Both the position numbers and the translations under genes were made by a program. A stretch of DNA of 64,000 nucleotides, from positions 24,530,896 through 24,594,895 of the forward strand of contig CM043960.1 of the NCBI GenBank assembly GCA_014529385.2. The letters are read 5' to 3'. Positions 10,729-21,560 of this stretch are shown in pieces. The notes under the pieces were generated by a model. It was not told the DNA's origin. It worked only from the letters and a program-made list of their open reading frames with translations, and searched no databases. This DNA comes from Adiantum capillus-veneris (lineage: Eukaryota; Streptophyta; Polypodiopsida; Polypodiales; Pteridaceae). The number at the start of each line of letters is the position of its first letter. Position 1 is the stretch's first letter.

Positions 10729-10954
10729 TGTTGGAATTAGGGTTGCAGAGAAACATACACAGCTTGGAGAAGACAAAGGAAGCTCAAGGCACACAATTGA
10801 GAGTATGTTACTTAGTGTGCAACGGAAGATAGATAGCCCTAGAGTGATGGGCATATATACAATGCACGGGGGAAAAAATCTCCTAAAGAGGCAAAAAATG
10901 ACCCCGCGGTCCTAGTGTGTTCACACACATCACTACCACATGTATATGGTAACA
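10729..10954 (-). repeat. 3' LTR of the copia element
   Basis: A 226-bp copy that on the plus strand starts TGTTGGAATTAGGG and ends GGTAACA. It contains a TATA-like box (minus strand tgtatatatgccc, about 10851-10863). The same box is disrupted by a small deletion in the 5' LTR copy at 15572. Confidence 0.95.
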
Positions 10955-10966
10955 AATCCCCCCTGG
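10955..10966 (-). other. Copia polypurine tract
   Basis: The minus strand reads ccaggggggatt directly before the 3' LTR. Confidence 0.85.
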
Positions 10967-12830
10967 AGTGATGCGGTGAACGAGAGCTGGCACATGAGTA
11001 AAGGGAAGTGCCATGCCCTAAGGACATGATCAGTCCACAAAGGGAGTAATCCCAAAGCTTTGCGAAAAGCTTCGAGCTTCTCACAAGACAATGCCTTTGT
11101 AAAAAGATCTGCAAGGTTGTCCTGTGCCTCTCCCTGACATAGTGGTAATGCACCTCAATGTGCTTTGTGCAAGCATGAAAAACCGGGTTCCTCGCAACTG
11201 TCGATGCGCTCTGACTATTAGTGTAGATAGTGTTGGCAGTGTCCTGTCCAACACCCAAATCAGCCATAAGGTGTCTGAGCCATACACACTCAACCGTAGC
11301 TGTGAAGACTTCCTTGTACTCAACCTCACAACTCAAAGTGGCCACAGTAGATTGCTTCTTTCTCAACCATGATATACATGAACTGCCAAGCATGAAACCA
11401 AAACCACTTGTGGACACTCGCGTGTCAAAACAACCAGCCCAATTTGAGTCCCAAAAAGCATGTAAATCTGTCGGCAATGATCCCCCCCTTGGGATAAAAC
11501 AAGCCAAGATGTAAAAGTGTCACTAAGGTAGCAAAAAATCCTCTTGACAACCTGCCAATGCTTAGACCCTGGGCTATGCATAAATCTATTGACCTTTGAG
11601 ACTGCAAACTAAATATCTGGCCTCGTGTTGCATACATAAATGAGGCAGCCAATAGCATTTTGGTAAAGAGTGACATCAGCAGGATCGTCAGCATCATGTA
11701 GACTCAACTTCAAACCTGTTTCCATGGGAGTGGCAATAGGTTTGCAATCCTCAAGTCCAAACTTACATAGCAACATCTCTATGTAACTTTTTTGACACAA
11801 GGTAATACCACCATCACACTGCTTAAACTGTATGCCCAAATAATGATGCAACAGTCCCAAATCTTTCATCTTGAAAGCAGCATTCAAATCAGCCTTAAAT
11901 TCAGCAATATGTCTCTCATTTGGTCCAGTGATCAGCAAATCATCTATATAAGGAACCACAATGAGAAGTACATCACCCTCACGCTTTGCATACAATGTGC
12001 TTTTTGTTGGACTGTTACAAAAGCCTCGTTTGACCAAATGAGTGTCAGCTTTCTCATACCAAGCACGAAGAGATTGCTTCAACCCATACAAAGCCTTCTT
12101 ACATCTGCACACTTTGTCCTCTTGTCCTTTCACGACAAAACCGCGAGGCTGCGTTACATAAACTTCCACAAATATGTCACCATTCAAGAAAGCAATAACA
12201 ATGTCTGATTGATGTACATCCCAACCAATATGAGCTGCCAATGCATATAGAAAACACACAGTAGTCACACGACAAGTAGGAGCAAAAGTCTCTTCATAAT
12301 CTATGCCTTTTTGTTGTGCATAACCCTTTGCAACAAGTCGCGCCTTATGGCGATCGATCTCACCATATGACTTGCAACTTGTAAACCCACTTTGTACCAA
12401 TGGCCTTTTTGTCAGGAGGCAAATCACATAAAGTCCATGTGTCATTTTCTATAAGTGCATCATATTCTGATTGCATGGCAGCCATCCAATTTTCTGAATT
12501 CTGTGCTTCATCAAAAGACAGAGGTTCCTCAACATCATGTAAACTAGACACAACCAAAGCATAACAATCTAATGCATAAGATGCATGGTGAGAGCCTGAA
12601 AGAGTACGACTAGACAAAGGTACATCCAATTTACTATCACGCAATGTATGCAGCAACCATTTTGGCATACCTCTAGCCTGCTCATTTTCAGTCCTTTCCT
12701 CATCAAGTACATCATGTACATCTGCATCAGTAATAGGCTGATCTATAACATTTTCTGAAACCCCCATAGTTTGTACATTTGCCTCATCGGAATTTATGTT
12801 CGAACTTCCACCACTAAAAAGAGGCAACAA
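10967..12830 (-). pseudogene. Copia reverse transcriptase and RNase H
   Basis: The minus strand from 12830 shows the RT start region (NWMAAMQSEYDAL, WTLCDLPP, GTKWVYK). It continues with RHKARLVAKGYAQQKGIDYEETFAP, the palm motif YIDDLLITG (YVDD-type, about 11950) and QMKDLG-like FKMKDLGLLHHYLG. RNase H follows from about 11580, with a DSNWAGC-type core, the STVATLSCEVEYKE motif, and HIEVHYHYVRER at its end. Frame changes near 12400 and 11600 and in-frame stops split it into at least four pieces. Reverse transcriptase copies the element RNA in cytoplasmic particles; this copy cannot be active. The usual copia order places it after integrase, as here. Confidence 0.93.
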
Positions 12831-12845
12831 AGTGTCATAAATGTC

Positions 12846-13705
12846 CTATGAGCTTACATTACTATCTCTAGTACATGACAGCAAGGACTGAACAGAATCT
12901 TCCACAAACACTACATCCCATGAAATCAAAATACGCTTTGTTTGTGGATGATACAACCTATAACCTTTGCTTTCAGCACTATAACCAACAAAAATACATT
13001 TGACAGGCTTATCAGCTAATTTCCTGCGCTGTGTTTGTGGCACCAAAGCATATGCCAAACAGCCAAAAACACGCATGTGCTCGATAGAAGGCTTTCTATC
13101 ATGCCATGCTTCATATGAAGTAACAGACTGCAAAGCTTTCGTAGGACACCTGTTAAGTACATAAGTGGCACACATGATGGCCTCAAGCCAAAAAGAATGC
13201 AGCAAAGCTTGACTTTTGATCATCCAATTTCCTGCGCGTGCCATTTTCGTAAGTGACGTGTTTTTCCTCTCAGCAACACCATTTTGTTGAGGTGTATAAG
13301 GAATTGTACATTGGTGTTTTATCCCACGACTAGCCAGAAATGCATTAAATTCATGAGACATATACTCCCCCCCTCGATCGGAACGGAGGGTGCCCATAGT
13401 ACATTTCTATACATTTTCAGCCATAGCCATAAATTGTTTGAAGCACATAAAACTTCGGACTTTGCTTTAAGCGGAAATACCCATGCATGCCTGGAGTAAT
13501 CATCAATGAAAGTCACGAAGTAAAGGTAATTGCCCAAGGACGGAGTTTGCATGGGCCCACAAACATCACTATGCACAAGCTGCAACCTGCATGTGGCCCA
13601 AATTGAACCATCCTTTGGAAACTTAGAATGCTGCATCTTACCCAAAATACAGCCTTCACAAACATGTTTGATAGGTGCTTCAATAGGTGGCAAAGAAGCA
13701 ACCAT
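12846..13705 (-). pseudogene. Copia integrase
   Basis: The minus strand has the zinc-binding Cys pair (CEGCILGK, about 13660), the first catalytic Asp in LVHSDVCGP, FIDDYSRHAWVF, then the second Asp in LRSDRGGEYMS and the Glu region TPQQNGVAERKN. The copia-type C-terminal segment follows (HMRVFGCLAYALVP, KCIFVGYS, GYRLYHP). A frame change lies between about 13400 and 13319. The His pair expected in the pre-integrase segment is not seen; sequence just upstream (about 13700-13790) seems shortened there. The product is inactive. Confidence 0.92.
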
Positions 13706-13706
13706 A

Positions 13707-14160
13707 TCAGATTTCTACAAACGCAGCAAACTGGCTTAACAAAATTTTGTCCACACTTGTCATACAAAGTGAGCTTATATAGCCCACGGCACAAAAGCCA
13801 AATGCAACGATTTCATCACCAAAACTGAGATCATGAATTGTACATCTGTCATCCAAATATTTTAATACTAGTCCAAGTCTAGCAAGTGCGGATACAGACA
13901 AGAGATTCTTTTTGATCCCAGGTACAGAAAGTGCATCAACAAGTGTGAAGGAACTACCATATACAGCAGTAAGCACAATCTTTCCAACTCCCTGAACCAG
14001 ATAAGAGGCATTGTTGGCACAAATGACTGAATTCCCATGAGGGACAGACTTGAGAGAGGTGAACAATTCACGATGTGAGGTAATGTGCTTTGTAGCACCA
14101 CTATCGAAATACCACACATGTGAATCTACAGCAAGTGACATGCATGCATCATGGACAGCA
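13707..14160 (-). pseudogene. Copia protease
   Basis: The minus-strand frame carries WYFDSGATKHIT (the DSG active-site triplet at about 14105) and ALSVPGIKKNLLSVSAL, the classic copia protease signature. It would cut the polyprotein in the particle. It continues without a break from the gag zinc-knuckle segment and loses frame near 13790 before the integrase zinc-binding region. Confidence 0.92.
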
Positions 14161-15209
14161 GGATTGTACGTGCACTCTGCACTAAAATCCCATTCTGCAT
14201 CAACATCAGCATTACAGTCTCCTTTTATAGAAGACTCAACAATGACTGCATTTGTAGTGGAACCAGCATTTGCAGAGGAGCCACCCTCTTTCTTCTTAGC
14301 CTGTTTGGCCTTTAACTTAGGACATTGCTTGATCAAGTGATCATTAGCTTTACAATAATTGCAACGCATCTTCTTTTTGCCCTTATCACCAGAATTGCCA
14401 AACGATGTGCTGCCAATAGAAGCATTGGGACCAAAAGTTTTGCCACTTGCAGCAGAACCATAAGAAGTGGCTACATTGGTGTTACCACTCTTTCTTTGAG
14501 AAGCAATAAAAGCTTGTTCAACTGCACGCTACCTAGTCTTGTTTTTTCTGGTAAGTGACTCTTGCAACAGCAATGTGCATAATGCATCAAACTTGACAAC
14601 TTCTGGATTTCCTTGGGTCATAGGTCTCCAAGTACTAGCAAAAGTCTGGTAAGAATCTGGTAAGGCATCAAGAACAATCTGCACAAGGGAACTGTCTGAA
14701 ATGACTTCACCTGCAAAAATAAGTTTCTCATTGATATCCTTGACACTAGCAAGGAAAGTGTCCATATCATCTTCCTCATGCATAATCTTTGATTCCAGCT
14801 CTTTACGCAGCAAAGCAATTTTAGCCTCATTGCGGCTTGCATAAAGACCTGCTAGAATATCCCAAGCCTGTTTTGCAGATTTTTCTGAATGAATGCGAGG
14901 AACAATGGTGCACTTCACAAACAACACAATCAATGCATGAGCCTGTGCATTCTTTACATCCAACGAGCTTGTTTTGCCGTAGGTAGAACAACTCTAATAG
15001 CATCAATCCTTGCAGCAATAACTGTAACATCCTCAACATCGTCTACATCCTCAGAACTAGGACGTACATCAATGCCCTGCACAATATTCCAAAAGCCCTT
15101 TGACACAAGAACGTGTTGCATCGTATAAGCCCACATAGGGTAATTGTCCCCATCCAACTTGCCCTCTGCCAGCAAACATCTTGAAGACATTTGTTTTGTT
15201 GTCAGCCAT
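14161..15209 (-). pseudogene. Copia gag with zinc knuckle
   Basis: The likely start is the ATG at 15209 (MADNKTNVF). After a frame change near 15175 it reads KLDGDNYPMWAYTMQHVL, the conserved start of copia gag. After another near 14960 comes the UBN2-type capsid region (KSAKQAWDILAGLY, LLRKELESKIMHE, VQIVLDALPDSYQ). A TAG at 14529 interrupts it. The CCHC zinc knuckle CNYCKANDHLIKQC lies near 14360-14320, followed by a Lys-rich linker into the protease. It would form the particle and bind RNA. Confidence 0.92.
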
Positions 15210-15554
15210 GGTAAGTGTTGCAACTGATGTGAAAATTGCCCGAAAATAAGAGAAACGGAGCGAGAACAACACGTGCTATATAGCACAAACCGTAGAAGAC
15301 TGTAAGGCACCTGTTATGCAAAAAACAGCACTAACAAAAATTCTGCACAAAATGACAAAATTGCCTATGCAGACCTGCCTGTAGTGGAAACGGAGGCCGA
15401 AATGAGCCCAAATCAAAAATCTGAGCAGCCTCAGCTCTACGAGCTAACCCGAAATATTTGTTGACCTACGAACGCTCGCGAAACCTCATTGTGATCGGAG
15501 AAAGTGAGCAGGCGTGTGCTGGAGCAACTAGCGACTAAGCCCGGGAGGACGTAA

Positions 15555-15570
15555 CCTGCCTTGATACCAA
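15555..15570 (-). other. Copia primer-binding site
   Basis: The minus strand reads TTGGTATCAAGGCAGG one base inside the 5' LTR. It resembles the initiator-Met tRNA complement (TGGTATCAGAGC) with changes after the first eight bases. Confidence 0.8.
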
Positions 15571-15571
15571 T

Positions 15572-15791
15572 CGTTGGAATTAGGGTTGCAGAGAAACACA
15601 CACAGCTTGGAGAAGACGAAGGAAGCTCAAGGCACACAACTGAGAGTATGTTACTTGGTGTGCAATGAAAAGATAGATAGCCCTAGAGTGATGGGCGTAT
15701 GCACAGGGGGAAAAACCTCCTAAAGAGGGAAAAAATGCCCCGACGGTCCTAGTGTGTTCACACACATCACTACCACCTGTATATGGTAACA
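15572..15791 (-). repeat. 5' LTR of the copia element
   Basis: A 220-bp copy matching 10729-10954. It begins CGTTGG on the plus strand (the terminal T has mutated to C) and ends GGTAACA. It lacks seven bases in the TATA-like region relative to the 3' LTR. Confidence 0.95.
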
Positions 15792-15796
15792 ACCAA
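15792..15796. repeat. Right target-site duplication of the copia element (ACCAA)
   Basis: It is identical to 10724-10728. Confidence 0.95.
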
Positions 15797-16206
15797 GTGT
15801 TCCACTTTAGAGCCTCGGCAATGACCTCCATGCAAAGATTGGGATGACCACTGCATGTGGTGTGATAGTAAAGATCATGAACGCAAGGACTGTGAAGATT
15901 TTGATGAAGTTTATAAGAAAAATGTGGTCTTTTGGAAAGACAAGAAGATTCATCTCAAAGCGATAGGTGAGCCGCTCCGCTTGAATTTTGGGAGGGGTGG
16001 TATGAAGAAACTAGTGCATATGATGAAGGTGCAAAAACAAAAGGTGATTTGTGGCCCTATGCTTTGAAGACTACAGAAGCACGCAAGGTGACTCATGGAC
16101 AATTTTGTCAGGTTGGGAATTGCATTAGACAAACTACAGGATGGGCAGATCCAGTAGATTCACTTTCAGTATATGCATTTATTGCCAAATCTCAAGCTAA
16201 TGAAAC
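15797..16206 (+). pseudogene. Gypsy gag fragment, part 2, with zinc knuckle
   Basis: It continues the frame of 10630-10728. After a TGA it shows the CCHC zinc knuckle CMWCDSKDHERKDC (about 15850-15890), then FWKDKKIHLKAIGEPLRLNFG. After a frame change near 16050 it reads DPVDSLSVYAFIAKSQANE, ending exactly where the left inverted LTR arm begins (16207). The next part of such a gag is found only at 31455 on the minus strand (EEKRKRDEDIAG), so the gene appears split and partly inverted. Confidence 0.75.
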
Positions 16207-16364
16207 TGACGGGTGCAAAGCGCGACACGGAGCCCGACGGCCTCAAACGCCAGAAGCCAATGCATGCCGAGCCAACCACGATGAAGCGAATACGTGCACC
16301 ATCTAGCTTTGAGCGGCTAGGACGCGGACAACGGTGATTGGAGATAACACAAACTCTACACACC

Positions 16365-16365
<1 letters not shown>

Positions 16366-16442
<77 letters not shown>
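16366..16442. repeat. (GA)n microsatellite
   Basis: About 38 units inside the left arm; the right arm has only about 9 CT units at the equivalent place (33762-33778). Confidence 0.97.
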
Positions 16443-16446
<4 letters not shown>

Positions 16447-17534
16447 GCTGGTGATGAAAAACCTCGGGCTGTGAGGAAAACTATTTTCATGCATTATTTA
16501 CAACAACCTTATTTCTGGCGAGGTGGCAACCATGGTGATAGAGATATAGAGGGAGAGATAGTGAGCCTAATAGTGCGTTCTCTAGAGGTGACTCACAGGC
16601 AGGGAGATTTTTGCTAGCGTGAGTGTGCGTGTGGAGACCATTGGAGTCAAGGTGTAAACATGGCTTCTTCACATAGCGCTAATTCCCAAAATGCTGCACT
16701 AAATCTCCTCTCTCGTTATGCAAGTGTTGCCAATCCCTCCCAGCAAAATGCTACCAAGTGATGACCCCCCCGATAGTGACCTCTCAATGCCTTTTTATAG
16801 GTGCTGGCTGCTTTAGGTTAGGGTAATCTGATAAGGTTTAGGGCCCTAATCAAGGGAGATAAATCAAGGTGGTGGGTCCTAGATGGTTGACTCTTGCTTT
16901 GTCTTGGGGAATTATAAAAATGAAAACTCCTAGGTGGGCCTTTGTGGCCATCACCTAGAGAGAGGTGATAATTTACAAATTGGGATTTTTATAAAATGTC
17001 TTTAGAAACTGGGGAAAAATGATGACAACCTATGGATTTCACTGAAGAGGGCATCGTGGATGAGATGTCGGCGAACGGCGGGGCGGGCCTAGCTGGTGCG
17101 TCGATGTAGCATGTTCATCAATTTCGGGGCCGGTCGGCGCATGCCTTCGGTGCCTTTTCTTGTTTCGGTGTCAGCGGCGTGCGACTCGGCCTTCTTCTTC
17201 TTTTGGGCATCGATGTCGACTCCTTCAAGTTTTTAATGTTCTTGTGTGTATATGCGTGTGTGTACTATGTGTGGATATGTGAGTGCGCATAGGCGTGTGT
17301 GCTTGTGGATGCATGTGAGTACGTGGGTAATGTGTGAGTGTTTTTCTTATAAAAAGTGTTGTGAGTGTGTGTGCGCATTGCTCGGGGTTGTATGTGTATG
17401 TATCCAGAGAGTGCGTGCGTGGGAACAAGAGAGTATACGAGGAAATATATATATTTAATATATATATTTTTATGCTTTTTTACGTGCTGCCTGCTACAGA
17501 GATGGCGTGAGTGAGGGTGTGTGAGTGAGGGCAA

Positions 17535-17536
<2 letters not shown>

Positions 17537-17577
<41 letters not shown>

Positions 17578-17671
17578 GGCAAGGGTGCGTGTGTGTGTTA
17601 CGATAGAGAGAGAGGGAGTTTGACTCTATGGTGCCTACGGGTTTTAACACACACACACACACACACACACA
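17537..17671. repeat. (GT)n and (CA)n microsatellites
   Basis: (GT)n runs at 17537-17574 and (AC)n at 17646-17671, with two short GT runs between. They form the outer (U3) end of the left arm. Confidence 0.95.
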
Positions 17672-17738
17672 GTTTCCTTTGAGTAACACCATGCTATTGA
17701 GGGATACATGGCTCTATACATTGTCCTTGAATATGTTA

Positions 17739-17752
17739 TCCTCCCCTCAATT
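17739..17752 (-). other. Polypurine tract of the copia 3' fragment
   Basis: The minus strand reads aattgaggggagga, a typical copia PPT, about 320 bp after the RNase H stop. The few bases beyond (taacatattc) would be the start of a 3' LTR that is cut off by the left inverted arm near 17671. 17753-18073 holds the 3' untranslated part with no gene. Confidence 0.6.
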
Positions 17753-18073
17753 AGAACTAAGGGTGTCTACATACAACCAAATATGTCTTTCACTATAAAA
17801 AAAAAAATATTAAAGCATATGATTAAACCAAATATTCTTTAACACTAGTCTATGGGGAAGCTATGGATCCATGAGTGCAAGAGGGGGAAGGAGAGAAAGG
17901 GGGAATAAGATGAAGCAGACACACAGACTTGGGTTAGTGAAGTAGGAAGTGAGAGCTCTCACTTTCTCTCCCTATATTCATTAGAGAGACAAAGTAAATA
18001 TGGGGTAGAGGGTGGCCAAAAGTGGCATCAATATAGTTAGTCTACACAAAGTCAATGAAGCATTGCCTAGGCT

Positions 18074-19975
18074 TCAGCCTACACCCATAAGCTCTATGCA
18101 GTGCGTAAACCACTCGGAAGCTAGGCTCTTCGTGAGAGCATCTACGGGGTTGTCATCAGTGTGAACCTTGACAAACTCAATGCGCTTGCCAGCCAATACA
18201 TCTCGTATGACATGGTATTTTACCTCTATGTGTTTTGACTTTGAGTGAAACACCACATTCTTTGCCAAAGCAATAGCACTTTGACGATCACAATGCAGTA
18301 CTCGAACCTCGTGAATGCCCAAATCTCCCACTAGACGAGCTAAACATATTGTTTCCTTGCTGGCATTAGACACAGCAACATACTCTGCCTTAGTGGTAGA
18401 TGAATACGTGCAGTCTTGGAGACACGATCTCGAAGAGATAGCACTCCAGCAAACATGAACACATAGCCATATGTAGATCTTCTATTATCCACACAACTCG
18501 CATGATCGGCATCCATGTAACCCACAATAGATGCATCATTGTTCTCGAAGCATAAACACTTGCTAGTTGTACCCTTCAGGTATCTGAGGATTTTCTTCAT
18601 TGCTTCCCATTGTTTCTTGCCATGGTTTAACATGTACCTACTAACCACTCCCACTACATGTGCAATGTTTGGTCTTGTGGCTACCATAGCGTACATCAAA
18701 CTGCCAACTGCTGAAGGATATGGAACTGGGGTACTCAATGACTTCCCCCCTGCATACTAAAATGTTGCAAGACCTTGTGGATGTACTTTTCTTGAGACAA
18801 TTCAAGAATTCCACGTTGCCTATCTCTCTTGATGCACATACAGAGAAAGTGATTGGCATGTCCCAAGTCTTTCATGGAAAAGTGAGTGCTTAGTATCTCT
18901 TTCAATTGATTGATATCATCAATTGATTTTCCTATGATGAGCATATCATCTACATACAAGATCAAGACGATTGAAGAACCATCATTCAACTTTCTTGTGT
19001 ATAAGCAGTGATCCTCTTTAGTCCTTATTTAACCTGGGACTGCATGAATTTGTTGAACTTTTGGTACCACTGCCTTGAACCTTTCTTGAGGCCATAGAGT
19101 GTCTTTTTAAGTCTAGAAACCAATTCTGCCCTCGTTGGCTTTTGATTTTCACATACAAAACCCTTTGGCTATTTCATGTAGACATCTTCATCTAGATCCC
19201 CGTGAAGAAATGTTGTTTTCACGTCCATTTGGACAAGTTCCATATCTTTGATAGCACGGAGCAAAGTGTAGTTATCTTTACTAATAAAGAGAAAATATCG
19301 TCAAAATCCACACCTTTTTGCTGCTTGAATCCCTTGTAAACTAGACGAGCCTTGTACCTAAGCTTGGGATCTTCCGATGTATACTTCTTCTTGTAACACA
19401 CTTGCAAGGTAAAGCATGTTTTCCCTGTGGTAGGTAAACCAAATCCCATGTCTCATTAGCCACAATTGAATTGTATTCTGATTACATAGCCTGTTCCCAC
19501 TTAACGCTATCATATGTATAGCTTCTTTATAGCAAGTTGGCTCTCCAGCGTCAGTGACCAAAATGTGGTATATACTTGGCTCAAACCTCTCGAGCGCAAC
19601 GTGATACTCTCATAGAGTGTCTTGGTGCTTGACTGTTGGACTCTACTCTCTCTAGAGCAATAGTAGTATCTTGCACTTGAAGATTAGGTGCATCACTACT
19701 AAATTGAGTTAGTTCAGAGGCTACATCCTCAAATCAAACGTGCATGTACTCAATTTCTTTAATGGGCTTCTTGTGCATCTTTGATTCATTGAAAATGACA
19801 TGTAAGTTGCGAATGACTTTGCGCGATTCTGGGTGCCAGAGATGATAGCCCATCTGTCTATCTACACCATAGCCAATAAAAATGCATTTTTGTGACCTAG
19901 GATCTGACTTGCGAAGTTCTTTGGGAACATGTGCATATGCCTCACATCCAAACACACGTAAATGCTCAGCTCGAC
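18074..19975 (-). pseudogene. Copia 3' fragment: integrase C-terminus, RT and RNase H
   Basis: The minus strand reads EHLRVFGCEAYAHVP, KCIFIGYG and GYHLWHPESRKVI (integrase C-terminal segment, 19975-19734). RT pieces follow: RYKARLVYKGFKQQKGVDFDDIF (near 19350) and LILYVDDMLIIGK with an intact YVDD (about 18970-18935), FSMKDLGHANHFL, then PYPSAVGSLMYAMVATRPNI. RNase H ends with SKHIEVKYHVIRDV. Several stops and frame changes separate the pieces. It is a different copia lineage from the 10729-15791 element. Gag, protease and the integrase core are missing; the sequence switches abruptly to gypsy at about 19975. Confidence 0.92.
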
Positions 19976-20375
19976 CTATACCCCAGCCAATACCTATCGG
20001 GCTAGTGTCAAAGGTTAAGATCACTGGCCTTCCACACGTATAGTCAACCTTTCTCAAGGTAGGAGCCTCGTGAAGCATCGTTTTCAAATTTTTGATGGCC
20101 ATTGTATGAGCTTCTTCCCATACAAACCCTTTACCCTTCCTTAGCAATTGGTAAAGTGCCTCTGCAACATGAGCAAAGTGAGGCAACCAAATACGATAAA
20201 ATACACATGATCCCAAAAATCTTTGAACCTCTATGACCAATGTGCATGTTTCTTTCATCTTTTGTATAGCTTCAACTTTAGCCGGACTTGGTCGTCTTCC
20301 ATCTAAGACACACATATACCCCAAAATTAAAACCTCTTTAGCACCAAAAGTTGATTTTGGCCCTGAAGGTTTCAA
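19734..20375 (-). pseudogene. In-frame gypsy RNase H / copia integrase chimeric ORF (213 codons)
   Basis: One uninterrupted frame changes family in the middle. Codons 1 to about 132 are gypsy: the end of reverse transcriptase (EVLILGYMCVLDGRRPSPAKVEAI, RFLGSCVFYRIWLPHFAHVAEALYQLLRKG) and the start of RNase H (VILTFDTSPIGIGWGIG). From about codon 133 it is copia integrase C-terminus (EHLRVFGCEAYAHVPKELR). The junction is near 19965-19980. No LTR, PBS, PPT or TSD lies between the halves. It is most simply a deletion or template-switch join of two dead elements that happened to keep the frame. Confidence 0.85.
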
Positions 20376-21555
20376 GTTAACTTCTTCAAGCCTAGATAAA
20401 ATGGCATCACAGTTATGTTGGACAACAAATTGTCGACACCCATTCTAGTCTTTTACCTCATCTTTGAACCCTTCTTCACATTCATTGATCGACAAAACAT
20501 TGGTGAAAGGCATAGTAATATGAGGAATAAAATCCCTTAGTACCTTATTCATACCATTCATCATATGAGCTACACAGTTAGTAGCACCTTGTGGTAGAGT
20601 GTCAATCCTTACTAAACCAAGAGGTGTACGCATTGTAGTAAGATCCCTGCTCTCCAAAGCAAGCTAAAATTGATCATATCCTGAGTAAAGATCACCCATA
20701 GAGTAGATAGGTCTTTCTGCAAAGGCTGCAACAAAACTCGTCCACTATTGGACCTATACCTACATTATGGATTGTTACTTTGTTGACTGGTTGCATATCC
20801 TAAATGAACCTTAGGGTACCATTCTTCTTCGGAACAATAAACCATCGATAGAGTATGGTGCACATGATGGTTCCAAAATTCCCACCCTTATCTTCTCATT
20901 TAACAAACCAATGAGCTTTGGCAAGTGAGCTTTGGGTACCGGAATAGGGCGTAAACTCCGTGGCATATGAGGAACAATAAATATAACCAAGGAGAAACAA
21001 CATTTGGGTCTGCACACCCAATCTCATCATGCTCAAAAGCAAAGGCTTTACCATGATTTTCAAGCACCTCTCAAAAGCATTTGATCTCCTCTTCAATAAG
21101 AAAATCCTCCTCTCCAATTTTCAGCTGCTTCAATGTCTCTTCAGTGAACTTATGCCCAATATTTTTTGGATCTCTCAGTATAGGTTGGCAAGAAGCTTTC
21201 TCCATCACTTCCTTTTGGCAAAGGTGTAGCCACTGGTCTCACCTTTTTTGCAATAGATTTATATTTTGTCTCTACCTGGACTTCAACTGCTTCACCCAAG
21301 TCCTCCTTTATATGTGTAAGTGCTTCATATAAATCCAATTCTTCATACATGTCCATTGAATGTACTTTAACTATGTCAGTTCCACTTTGTAACCTGTATT
21401 GCATGATCTCTTCTAGCTCTGACATAGTATCCACATAAGAGACCTCTTCAAAGATCCCTGAAATCACATCATTTGGTTTAAGCACATTACATCCCTACAA
21501 TTCACTTTGAATACCTGACACATATTTTTTTCCCATTTAGGTAGCACATTGAACT
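19980..21555 (-). pseudogene. Gypsy reverse transcriptase fragment
   Basis: Minus-strand pieces in order are: an N-terminal acidic segment (21485-21150), RPIPVPKAHLPKLIGLLNEKI..GILEPS (near 20950-20870, the start of RT), RDLTTMRTPLGLVRIDTLPQGATN and HMMNGMNKVLRDFIPHITMPF (20645-20500, the palm), and the RT/RNase H part of the chimeric ORF. The YVDD box is degraded (TNVLSI where a DD is expected). The fragment is interrupted at 21556-21560 by the young chromovirus. The same coding sequence resumes at 30397 on the other side, where the protease lies. The style of the palm motif differs from both chromoviruses here, so it is a separate gypsy lineage. Confidence 0.85.
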
Positions 21556-21560
21556 TCCTG
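21556..21560. repeat. Left target-site duplication of the young chromovirus (TCCTG)
   Basis: TCCTG precedes the left LTR and is repeated at 30392-30396 after the right LTR. Confidence 0.97.

Larger units (their letters stand above)
10729..15791 (-). mobile_element. Complete but decayed Ty1/copia retrotransposon (5063 bp)
   Basis: It has short LTRs of 226 and 220 bp (TGTT...AACA ends), a perfect 5-bp TSD ACCAA, a PPT next to the low-coordinate LTR and a tRNA-type PBS next to the high-coordinate LTR. On the minus strand the coding order is gag, protease, integrase, reverse transcriptase, RNase H, which defines copia. The LTRs differ by about 15 substitutions plus a small indel by eye, so it is clearly older than the 21561-30391 element. 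It is inserted in a gypsy gag. Every gene has lesions. Confidence 0.95.
16207..17671 (-). mobile_element. Left inverted LTR-like arm
   Basis: On the minus strand this matches 32585-33935 over nearly its whole length. Shared blocks include the gag-proximal end (gggctccg, gctttgcgcccg), the 60 bp after the CT tract (tgtgtagagtttgtgttatc), the TATA box (minus ctataaaaag, about 16790-16800), the block beginning tgatgaacatgct (near 17110), and the GT/CA-rich outer part. It ends in ...CCGTCA at 16207 on the minus strand. It is LTR-like by its TG/CA ends and internal TATA box. The short frames here are microsatellite artefacts. Confidence 0.75.

Noticed and set aside
17225-17534. Thr/His-rich frames
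   Set aside because: They come from GT/CA-rich DNA of the left arm, and the right arm does not conserve them.
17671-17676. GTTTC at the inner end of the left arm as an inverted partner of GAAAC at 16202-16206
   Set aside because: It would fit a displaced TSD after inversion, but a five-base match in one place is too likely by chance.
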